This document shows positions 7,578 through 15,413 of a stretch of 64,000 nt of DNA, piece after piece. Under the pieces are notes generated by a model, which saw only the letters and a list, made by a program, of their open reading frames with translations, searched no databases and was not told the origin of the DNA. Made by a program: the position numbers and the translations under genes. This DNA is from Gemmatimonadota bacterium (lineage in GTDB: Bacteria; Gemmatimonadota; Gemmatimonadetes; Gemmatimonadales; Gemmatimonadaceae), in assembly GCA_014192065.1 (NCBI GenBank), contig BJHH01000005.1, forward strand, positions 1-64,000, in the 5' to 3' direction. The first letter of the stretch is position 1. Each line of letters opens with the position of its first letter.

Positions 7578-7719
7578 CGCCTGAATATGCTGCGCACGCT
7601 GGCGTTCGCGAGAGGCGGATCTGGTCGCCAGGGCGAACTAGCCAGAATGGTCATTGCTGGGGACATTGCAGTCAGGGGAACGGCGAGGGCATCGGCAACA
7701 ATCGGGCGGAACGCGATCG

Positions 7720-7870
7720 GTGAGTATTCATGTGGTGTTGGTGCATCCCGAAATTCACTGGAATACCGGCAATGCGGGGCGCACCTGCCTCGCCACCGGT
7801 GCCACGCTGCACCTCATCGAGCCGTTAGGGTTCTCGCTCGATGAGGCGCAAGTGAAGCGCGCAGGCCTCG
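7720..7870 (+). pseudogene. truncated trmL-like tRNA 2'-O-methyltransferase fragment
   Basis: From a GTG at 7720 the frame encodes about 50 residues matching the N-terminus of TrmL (SpoU/TrmH family): HVVLVHPEIHWNTGNAGR, then ATGATLHLIEPLGFSLDE and KRAGL. Homology stops abruptly near 7870, where a full TrmL would continue for about 100 more residues (knotted SAM-binding region). The next 130 bases match nothing I recognise. This is a gene fragment left by recombination inside the island. Confidence 0.75.
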
Positions 7871-8003
7871 GTGTTCGTGGCCACGGTGAGTCCGTTCGCC
7901 CTCATCGCCGCCAGCGCCATGGCGTCGAAGCGGAAGAGCGAGTCGCGCTAGGCGACGGCCTGCCGGGTGACGCGGGTGGCGGGCCGTTAACGAATGGGGA
8001 CGG

Positions 8004-9545
8004 ATGGCGTCCAACAATGCGTTCGTTCACTCCCGACTTCCGCACATGCGTCTTCGCCTCGCCCGTCCCTGGCGTTTCCACCTGCTGGACCGTCTATGGG
8101 TCCCCGCAGCTGCAGCTGTCGGGGTCATCGCGCTGACCGGCTGTCGCCCGCAGGAGGCTACGGCCGTTCCGTCGGGCCCCTCGACGCCGCCGCCCATCAC
8201 GCCGACCGGTACCGAGGGGGCGTTCCGCGGCTCGATCGTGCTGGGTCGCCCCTCCGAGCGGAGTGTCGTGGCCAACGTGTGGACCGTGGATCAGGCGGGG
8301 ACCATCTCGCTGCTGGTCGGTACCGCTCCCGGCCGGTACACGCGACGCACCGCGCCCGTGGCGCTGACGGCCGATACCCCAGTCGAGTTGCCGATCAGCG
8401 ATCTCACGCCGGGAACGCGCTACTACTACCGGCTGCAGTTCGACGGGGCCACCGGGACTGGGCCGACCGCCGAGCGATCATTCCGCACGGCGCCTGCAGC
8501 CGGCGGCACCTTCCGGTTCGGCCTGCAGGGGGACTCGCATCCCGAGCGGCTGCGCTCGCAGTTCGACTCGGTGCTGTACGTCCGCACGCTGACCGCTGCC
8601 GCTGCCGATTCGCTCGACTTCTACGTGATGCTCGGCGACGACTTCAGCGTGGACATTCTCGATCCGGCGACGATCACCGCGGCGCAGGTGCGGCAGCGAT
8701 ACACGCTGCAGCGACCGTATCTGGGGATCATCGGTGCGATGAGTCCTGTGTTCCTCGTCAATGGCAACCACGAGCAGGCCGCGCGCTACCTGCTCGATGG
8801 GACGCCCAACAATCCGGCCGTGTGGGCGCAGAACGCGCGCAACAGTCTGTACGCACAACCGGCGCCCGACGCGTTCTACAGCGGAAACGCCGAACAGGTG
8901 TCGCACATCGGTCTGCTGCGGAACTTCTACGCCTTCACCTGGGGTGACGCGCTCTTCGTTATGATCGATCCGTACTGGGGATCACCGGTGTGCGTGGACA
9001 ATCCCTTCTTCGGCGGCGACAAGCGTTCCGATCTGTGGACCGTGACGCACGGGGACGCGCAGTACCAGTGGCTCAAGCGTACCCTCGAGCAGAGCTCGGC
9101 GAAGTACAAGTTCGTGTTTGCGCATCACGTGATGGGCACCGGACGTGGCGGCGTGGAAGTGGCGCGCCTGTACGAGTGGGGCGGGCGCAACCCCAATGGG
9201 ACCGTGGAGTTCGCCGCACGACGCCCCACCTGGCCCGTGCCGATTCACCAGCTGTTCGTACAGAACAAGGTGAGCGCCTTCTTCCAGGGGCACGATCACA
9301 TCTGGGTGCGGCAGGAGCTCGACGGCGTCGTGTATCAGGCCGTCTCAGAGCCGGCCGACCCCAACTACTCGCTCTTCAACGCCGACGCGTACACCACGGG
9401 TGTGAAGTTCCCCAACTCGGGGTACACGCGCGTGACCGTCAGTCCGGCCGGGGCGAAGGTCGAATACGTGCGCATGTACAAGACGGCCGACGAGACCGCG
9501 GGACGCACCAGCGGGACGGTGGCCTACAGCTACGTGATCCCATGA
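8004..9545 (+). CDS. secreted metallophosphoesterase lipoprotein, purple-acid-phosphatase-like
   Basis: The 513-residue protein has a lipobox-type signal (VIALTGC), a fibronectin-like N-terminal domain with the PGTRYYYRLQ strand, then a calcineurin-like phosphoesterase domain with all metal-binding motifs: GDSH, LGDD, NGNHE, AHH and QGHDH. It probably hydrolyses phosphate esters outside the inner membrane. The ATG at 8004 follows GGGGACGG; an ATG at 8046 would give a shorter signal. The stop overlaps the next start (ATGA, 9542-9545), so it is the first gene of a coupled operon. Confidence 0.87.
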   Translation: MASNNAFVHSRLPHMRLRLARPWRFHLLDRLWVPAAAAVGVIALTGCRPQEATAVPSGPSTPPPITPTGTEGAFRGSIVLGRPSERSVVANVWTVDQAGTISLLVGTAPGRYTRRTAPVALTADTPVELPISDLTPGTRYYYRLQFDGATGTGPTAERSFRTAPAAGGTFRFGLQGDSHPERLRSQFDSVLYVRTLTAAAADSLDFYVMLGDDFSVDILDPATITAAQVRQRYTLQRPYLGIIGAMSPVFLVNGNHEQAARYLLDGTPNNPAVWAQNARNSLYAQPAPDAFYSGNAEQVSHIGLLRNFYAFTWGDALFVMIDPYWGSPVCVDNPFFGGDKRSDLWTVTHGDAQYQWLKRTLEQSSAKYKFVFAHHVMGTGRGGVEVARLYEWGGRNPNGTVEFAARRPTWPVPIHQLFVQNKVSAFFQGHDHIWVRQELDGVVYQAVSEPADPNYSLFNADAYTTGVKFPNSGYTRVTVSPAGAKVEYVRMYKTADETAGRTSGTVAYSYVIP

Positions 9546-11188
9546 TGACATCCTGCCCACTCCGTCGCGGTATTGCCGCGGTCACTTTCTCCTTCCTGGC
9601 AGGCGGCTGCGGTAGCGGCGACTCGCCTTCGGCCACCCCACCCGTGACTCCCGCCCCGGTCGCGTCGCAGATCGTGGTCACGCCGGCCACGGTGACCATG
9701 AACACGGGTGCCACTGCCACGCTCACCGCCGCCACTCTCACGGCCACCGGGGCGCCGGTGGGTGGTGTCACCGTGACATGGACGAGCAGTGCTCCTCAGG
9801 TGGCCACCGTGTCTGCCGCTGGGGTCGTGACCGGTGTCAGCGTAGGCAGTGCGACCATCACGGCTGCCGCCGGCGCCCTCCGCGGGACGAGCGCCATCAC
9901 GGTGCGCACCACCCCACCGGCGGGCAGCTTTCAGACCACCGTGCCCGCCGTGGACTTCAACGTCGTGCCGGCCAGGCCCACCGACACCGCCATCAGTCTC
10001 AGTCTGCTGTCCGCGAGCAGTCGTACCGTCACGCTGACGTTGCTCGACGGCGGCCGCACCGAGTCGCTGGTGCTCACGGCCGGTGAGCCGCGCGTGCTCG
10101 AACTCACCGGACTCACGGCAGACCGCACCTACCGCTATCGCATCACGGCGACGTCCCCGGCATTGACCTACGACGGGCAGTTCCGCACGGCACGGGCCAA
10201 CGGCAGTACCTACCGCTTCGTGATGCAGGCGGACTCGCATCTCGACGAGAACTCCGACCCGGCGATCTATACGAACACGTTGCGCAACATGCTCGCCGAC
10301 AGCGCCGACTTCCTCGTCGATCTCGGCGATACCTTCATGTCGGACAAGTACAGCGACTACCGGGACGCATCGGCCCACTACGTCGCGCAGCGCTACTACT
10401 TCGGCGTCAGCGGCACGCAGTTGCCGCTGTATCTGGTGCAGGGCAATCACGACGCCGAGAGCGGCTGGCTCAGCGCGAATGCCGCATGGGCGGCCTCGCA
10501 GCGACTGCGATGGTTTCCCGCCGTGTCCCCCAACACGTTCTATTCGAGCGGCGCCACCGCTGCGATTCCACGCAACTACTACGCGTGGCGCTGGGGAGAC
10601 GCCTTGTTCGTGGCACTCGATCCCTACGCGTTCACCACGACCAAACCGAGTTCGGCCTCGAGCAGCTGGGCCTGGACGCTGGGAAGGGAACAGTATGACT
10701 GGCTCACGCGCACCCTCGAGTCGAGCACGGCCCGGTACACGTTCGTATTCCTGCATCACCTGGTGGGCGGGCAGGGGTTCGAGGCGCGCGGTGGTGCCGA
10801 GGCCTCGCGCTTTTTCGAGTGGGGTGGCGCCAATGCCGATGGCACCCCCGCCTTCGCGGAGCGTCGGGCCGGATGGGCCATGCCGATTCACGATCTGCTC
10901 GTGAAGCACAAGGTCTCCGCGGTGTTTCACGGCCACGATCACCTCTACGTGAATCAGGGACGTGACGGCATCCGGTACCTCGAGGTGCCCCAGCCGAGTT
11001 TCGCCCGCGAGAACGCCACGCAGAGTGCGGCGGACTACGGCTATCTCTCTGGCGTGCTGCTCGGCAGTTCGGGGCATGTGCGTGTCACCGTCTCGCCAAC
11101 CAAGGCGACGGTCGCGTACGTCCGCTCACGCCTCGTCGCCGGGAACGGTGTCGTGGCCGATCAGTTCGACATTCCACCGTCCCGCTGA
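9542..11188 (+). CDS. secreted metallophosphoesterase with Ig-like (BIG2) domain
   Basis: A 548-residue lipoprotein (LAGGCGSG). A bacterial Ig-like domain (SQIVVTPATVTMNTG... through VSVGSATITA) precedes a fibronectin-like domain (GLTADRTYRYRI) and a calcineurin-like phosphoesterase domain with QADSH, LGDTF, QGNHD, LHH and HGHDH. It is a paralogue of the upstream gene with an added adhesion-type module. Its start codon overlaps the previous stop, and the next gene starts 2 bases after its stop. Confidence 0.87.
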   Translation: MMTSCPLRRGIAAVTFSFLAGGCGSGDSPSATPPVTPAPVASQIVVTPATVTMNTGATATLTAATLTATGAPVGGVTVTWTSSAPQVATVSAAGVVTGVSVGSATITAAAGALRGTSAITVRTTPPAGSFQTTVPAVDFNVVPARPTDTAISLSLLSASSRTVTLTLLDGGRTESLVLTAGEPRVLELTGLTADRTYRYRITATSPALTYDGQFRTARANGSTYRFVMQADSHLDENSDPAIYTNTLRNMLADSADFLVDLGDTFMSDKYSDYRDASAHYVAQRYYFGVSGTQLPLYLVQGNHDAESGWLSANAAWAASQRLRWFPAVSPNTFYSSGATAAIPRNYYAWRWGDALFVALDPYAFTTTKPSSASSSWAWTLGREQYDWLTRTLESSTARYTFVFLHHLVGGQGFEARGGAEASRFFEWGGANADGTPAFAERRAGWAMPIHDLLVKHKVSAVFHGHDHLYVNQGRDGIRYLEVPQPSFARENATQSAADYGYLSGVLLGSSGHVRVTVSPTKATVAYVRSRLVAGNGVVADQFDIPPSR

Positions 11189-11190
11189 CG

Positions 11191-12675
11191 ATGATTCGCG
11201 CGCTTCCTCGACTCGTTCTTCGCCCGGGCGTATACGGCGTTGGTATGGCGCTGCTGCTCGGCGCGTGTGGCAGTGATGTCAAAACCGCTGCTCCGACCAC
11301 CCCCACGCCGAACCCGCCCACTCCCACGGCGAATTTCAGCGTCACCAGCAGCGGCGTGGTGAATGGCACGCTCCCGACTACCTACACCTGCGACGGCGAG
11401 TCGAAGTCGCCGCCGTTCGCGTGGGCCGGTGCGCCCGCCAACACGGTGGAATACGCGCTGCTCATGAGCACGGTGCCCACGGTTGGCGCGACCAAGTACA
11501 GTTGGGTGTTGTACGGCATCCCGGCCACCGTGACCAGCATCGCTACCGGTACCGCGGCCGGCACCGTGGGACAGGCCGACGACGGTGCGGGTACCAACTA
11601 TGCGCCGCCCTGCTCGCAGGGGCCCGGACTCAAGCAGTACACCATTCAGGTCTTCGCGCTGTCCGCTGCCGGTCGTGTGACTAGTACGCCGTTGCAGACC
11701 ACCGGGGCGGCGCTGCTCGATGCCATCCGCAGCATCACGCTCGCGACCGCCACGTTGAGCGTCAACGTGAATCGCACACAGGCGATGATCAACTGCGGTT
11801 ACGTGCGGGCGTCCGTGACGCCATGGCGCGCCGCTACCGGTGTGGAGGTGACCTGTGATTCCACCTACGCGGCGATCGCGTCCACCGGCATCCAGAGTCG
11901 CCACGTGATGATGCGCGGCATTCGCGCCACGAATCAGCAGGTGCCGATTCCGCAGAACTTCACGGGCAGCAACGCGTGGCGCATTCCACCTACGCCGGTC
12001 GTCAGCGCCACCAAGACCTCCGCCCTCGATGGCCCGATCGGCATCGCCGTCAACGGCGTGCCCATCTTCAATCCGTGCAAGCAGGGCGGGTGCAGCGGCC
12101 CCGGCGGCGGCGACACCAAGGTGCTGGGCGAGTTGGACGACTGCAACGGCCACGCCGGACGTGCCGACGACTACCACTACCATGCGGCCCCCACGTGTCT
12201 CATGAGTGAACAGGGTGCGGCCTATTGGGACACGCATCCTGTTGGGTGGGCGCTGGATGGGTACGCCATCTTCGGCTACCGGAATCCCGATGGGACGACC
12301 GCGACGCGCGACGCGGGGTGTGGCGGCAACACCGTGACGCATGCCAATGCGCCCGCAGGCTATGCGTATCACGTAACCGACGTGAGCCCGTACGTGTTGA
12401 GTTGCTTCCACGGGAACCCGAGTCCCGATCTTGCGGGCCAGTCGGCGAAGTTCTCGCCGTTACGGCCACCGGGGACACCCATGCCGTCGACCAACATGAC
12501 GCTCGAGACGTCGGCGACGGCCTTGGCTATCGGCGGCACGAGCACGTTGCGTTGGGAGAACGCCAATCGGCGCTATCAGATCCGGTACACCCGCACCGCG
12601 GCGGCGTGCTGGACCTTCGAATTCCAGACCGATGGCGTGATCACTGGCACCAGCGCATACTGTCGGGCCCGATGA
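11191..12675 (+). CDS. PEBP-like/YHYH-domain fusion lipoprotein
   Basis: The 494-residue protein starts with a lipoprotein signal (ALLLGACGSD). Residues ~50-200 resemble the YbhB/YbcL phosphatidylethanolamine-binding protein family (YTCDGESKSPPFAWAG, then KYSWVLYGIPA). The second half is a YHYH domain, named for DDYHYHAAP, with the flanking patterns IAVNGVPIFNPC and WALDGYAIFGYR. The function of either domain in this setting is unknown; YHYH domains are often found with phosphatase-like or extracellular enzymes. Its stop overlaps the next ATG (12672-12675), so four genes are translationally coupled. Confidence 0.82.
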   Translation: MIRALPRLVLRPGVYGVGMALLLGACGSDVKTAAPTTPTPNPPTPTANFSVTSSGVVNGTLPTTYTCDGESKSPPFAWAGAPANTVEYALLMSTVPTVGATKYSWVLYGIPATVTSIATGTAAGTVGQADDGAGTNYAPPCSQGPGLKQYTIQVFALSAAGRVTSTPLQTTGAALLDAIRSITLATATLSVNVNRTQAMINCGYVRASVTPWRAATGVEVTCDSTYAAIASTGIQSRHVMMRGIRATNQQVPIPQNFTGSNAWRIPPTPVVSATKTSALDGPIGIAVNGVPIFNPCKQGGCSGPGGGDTKVLGELDDCNGHAGRADDYHYHAAPTCLMSEQGAAYWDTHPVGWALDGYAIFGYRNPDGTTATRDAGCGGNTVTHANAPAGYAYHVTDVSPYVLSCFHGNPSPDLAGQSAKFSPLRPPGTPMPSTNMTLETSATALAIGGTSTLRWENANRRYQIRYTRTAAACWTFEFQTDGVITGTSAYCRAR

Positions 12676-12959
12676 GTCGCGGAATACGTGGCCGATCGCA
12701 GGTGTCGGTGCGCTGGTGGGCCCTGCTGGCCGCGTTGCTCGTGCTGCCGCTCCACCGCGCGACGGCGCACGAACTGCAGCAAACGGCAATCGCGCTCGTC
12801 GTTCGCGAAGGCGGCGCACTCGAGGTGCGGCTCACGTGCACCTGGTCGCGGCTACTGCTCGCGTCGGGAGCCGCCGGGCCAACGGACGGCGCGCGTGCCG
12901 TCATCGCACGGCTCGCCGCCGAGCCGGCCGCGACGTTCGCCGCACGCGTCGACACCATT
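12672..12959 (+). pseudogene. truncated exported protein, 5' end only
   Basis: A start coupled to the YHYH gene (ATGA) opens a frame with a signal peptide (WWALLAALLVLPL, cleavage near ATA) followed by HELQQTAIALVV, as in N-terminal periplasmic parts of some HupE/UreJ-type membrane proteins. That family guess is weak. The natural frame is lost at about 12960, where the sequence switches to the ettA fragment. The frame runs on as nonsense to 13079. This marks the island's right junction. Confidence 0.6.
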
Positions 12960-12960
12960 C

Positions 12961-13203
12961 GACGTGGACACGTTGCGGGCGCTCGAAGAAGCAGTAATCG
13001 ACTTCAGTGGCTGCGCGGCGATCATTTCACACGACCGGTGGTTTCTCGATCGCGTGGCCACACACATTCTTGCGTTTGAAGGCGACTCGGAAGTTGTCTG
13101 GTTCGAAGGCAACTATGGCGCGTACCTCGACGACCTGAAGAAGCGAAAGGGTCCCGATGCTGACCAGCCGCATCGGATCAAGTACCGGAAACTGGTGCGA
13201 TAA
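12961..13203 (+). pseudogene. ettA: ettA 3' fragment (right-hand copy)
   Basis: The 80 codons encode the EttA C-terminus: DVDTLRALEEAVIDF, then ISHDRWFLDR and KYRKLVR, ending TAA at 13201-13203. There is no start, no Walker A and no preceding domain. Bases 13070-13196 equal window bases 1-127 exactly. The stop overlaps the ATG of the next gene (TAATG), which looks like the original ettA junction with its chromosomal neighbour. The fragment is therefore the downstream boundary of the island. Confidence 0.88.
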
Positions 13204-15389
13204 TGCGTTGGCTCCTGCTCGCGGCGGCCGCAGCGTGCATCATTGGCGGTGCGACCAAAGCCTTTGCGCAGGAAGGCGCGCGACCGGCCGTGCGGGTCTC
13301 GCGTGCCAGCGGCACCGCCGTTCGGATTGACGGCAAGCTCGACGATGCGGCGTGGCACCGGACGGATTCGATCGCGAACCTGACGCAGGTTGAGCCCCGA
13401 TCGGGCGCAGCCACGCCGTTCCGAACGGTCACACGGGTGATTGCGACCGACGATGCCCTGATCATCGGTATCCGTGCCGATGATCCGGATCCATCGGGGA
13501 TCGTCGCCTTCACGAGGGCCCGCGACGGCTCGCTCGACAACGAGGACCACCTCAAGATTGTTCTTGATACAGATCTCGACGGCCGATCGGGATATGTGTT
13601 TGCGGTAAACCCTAATGGCGCACGCTACGACGCGCTCGTGGCGCGACAGGGCGAGGGGGAAAACGCAAGCTGGGACGCGATTTGGGAAGCTGCTGCGGTG
13701 CGCACGGTCACCGGCTGGTCCGTCGAAATTCTGATTCCGGCGAAGAGTCTATTGTTCAAGAAGGGGCTCACCTCCTGGGGCTTCAACATTCAGCGGCGCG
13801 TGCAGCGGTCGCTCGAAGTGGATCGATGGGCCACGCCGCTGGCACAGTTCAAGGTGACGCACGTTGCGCGGGCCGGCACGCTCGACGGCGTGCCCGAATT
13901 CGACCTTGGGCGTGGAATCAGCGTGCGCCCATCGGTCACGATGGGCGCGGGGTACGACGCGCGCGGGGCCGCACTGAGTGCCGATGCCTCACCGAGTCTG
14001 GATCTGACGCAGCGGCTGGGCGCGAACACGCTCGGCTCGCTTACGGTCAACACGGATTTCGCCGAAACCGAAGTCGATGCGCGCCGCACGAACCTCACGC
14101 GATTCTCGCTTGTGTTTCCAGAAAAGCGAACGTTTTTTCTCGAAGGAGCAAGTACGTTCGACTTCGGCCTCGGGACCGGAGACGACGTGCGGCCGTTTTT
14201 CAGCCGGACGCTTGGACTCTACAACGGAACCGAAGTGCCGATCCAGGGCGGGCTCAAGGTGAATGGTCGCGAAGGGCGAACATATTTCGGCGCGCTGGCG
14301 GTGCACACGGGAGATGTGGACACGCTCTCGACCGGAAATACCATGGGCGTGGTGCGCGTGCGGCAGAGCATCCTCGAGCAGTCGAGCGTCGGGATGATTG
14401 CGACGTTCGGCGACCCACTGGCGCGCGCGAACGCGCGGACCACCGGCGCGGACTTCACGTACCAGACCTCGCGCTTTCAGGGCGACAAGAATTTCCTTGC
14501 CGGTGTATGGGCACTCGAGACAGCGCGTGAGGGATTGACCGGCGATCGCACGGCGATCGGTGCGATGGTCGACTATCCGAACGACGTCTGGGATATCGCG
14601 GCCACGTATCGCCGCATTGGAGAGAGCTTTCGGCCGTCACTCGGGTTCGTTCCACGCCCAGGTGTTCAGGCGGCGTCGCTGAACGTGAACTTTCAGGTAC
14701 GCCCGAAGATTCCGATTGGACCGTTTCGGGTGCGCTCCATGCTGCACGAACTGCAGACCTCCGTGGTCACGCGACTCGACGGCAGGTGGGAAAGTTTTCG
14801 CCTATTCATGGCGCCAATCAATTGGCGCTTCGAGAGCGGCGACCGCTTTGAGGTCAACGCCGTTCCTGTGGGTGAACGGCTTGATAAGCCGTTCACGATC
14901 GCCGAGGGCGTGACGATTCCGGCTGGCGCGTACCAATGGACGCGATTCCGGCTCGAGCAGCAGTTTGCGAACAAGCGTCCACTGAGCGCGCAGGTGACGT
15001 GGTGGTTTGGCGAGTTCTATACTGGGCACCTGAATGAATTGCAGGTGACGTCGTCGTGGAAGCCCAGCCCACTGTTCATCATTGACCTGAATGGCACCGT
15101 GAACGTGGGCGATCTGCCCGAGGGCCAGTTCACGCAGGTGGTGATGGGAACGCGGTTTCGCCTGAACCTCTCGCCAGACCTGCAGGTGACCAGCTTTGTT
15201 CAGTACGACCACCGTTCACATGAGCTGACCTCCAACTCGCGGCTGCGCTGGACCTTCTCGCCGGCCGGCGAGCTGTTCCTCGTGTACAACCACAACGCGA
15301 CGGAACGTGACCCGATCTCCAAGCGTCCGGGCTGGAACTTTGAGGCGAATCGCCTCGCCCTCAAGGTTCAGTACGCGTTTCGATATTAG
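13203..15389 (+). CDS. CBM9-like/DUF5916 outer-membrane protein
   Basis: The 728-residue protein has a signal peptide (ending KAFAQ). It then has a carbohydrate-binding family 9-like beta-sandwich (VRIDGKLDDAAWH, IIGIRADDPDP, NEDHLKIVLDT) and a long DUF5916 region predicted to form an outer-membrane barrel, with the family motif FPEKRTFFLEGASTFDF near residue 310. Members are common in Gemmatimonadota, Acidobacteriota and Bacteroidota; their function is not established. The start overlaps the ettA fragment stop, implying an original ettA operon. A second family member lies convergently at 15414. Confidence 0.88.
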   Translation: MRWLLLAAAAACIIGGATKAFAQEGARPAVRVSRASGTAVRIDGKLDDAAWHRTDSIANLTQVEPRSGAATPFRTVTRVIATDDALIIGIRADDPDPSGIVAFTRARDGSLDNEDHLKIVLDTDLDGRSGYVFAVNPNGARYDALVARQGEGENASWDAIWEAAAVRTVTGWSVEILIPAKSLLFKKGLTSWGFNIQRRVQRSLEVDRWATPLAQFKVTHVARAGTLDGVPEFDLGRGISVRPSVTMGAGYDARGAALSADASPSLDLTQRLGANTLGSLTVNTDFAETEVDARRTNLTRFSLVFPEKRTFFLEGASTFDFGLGTGDDVRPFFSRTLGLYNGTEVPIQGGLKVNGREGRTYFGALAVHTGDVDTLSTGNTMGVVRVRQSILEQSSVGMIATFGDPLARANARTTGADFTYQTSRFQGDKNFLAGVWALETAREGLTGDRTAIGAMVDYPNDVWDIAATYRRIGESFRPSLGFVPRPGVQAASLNVNFQVRPKIPIGPFRVRSMLHELQTSVVTRLDGRWESFRLFMAPINWRFESGDRFEVNAVPVGERLDKPFTIAEGVTIPAGAYQWTRFRLEQQFANKRPLSAQVTWWFGEFYTGHLNELQVTSSWKPSPLFIIDLNGTVNVGDLPEGQFTQVVMGTRFRLNLSPDLQVTSFVQYDHRSHELTSNSRLRWTFSPAGELFLVYNHNATERDPISKRPGWNFEANRLALKVQYAFRY

Positions 15390-15413
15390 GCGACTGCAAG
15401 CGCGCGCGGTGCG

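Noticed and set aside
9530-11077. A 515-codon minus-strand frame opposite the second metallophosphoesterase
   Set aside because: Shadow of the real gene; composition is Arg/His/Gly-rich without motifs.
13070-13203. ettA repeat as a simple assembly duplication
   Set aside because: The last bases differ between copies while coding the same residues, and the right copy has a natural TAATG junction; an artefact is not excluded, but integration explains the data better.
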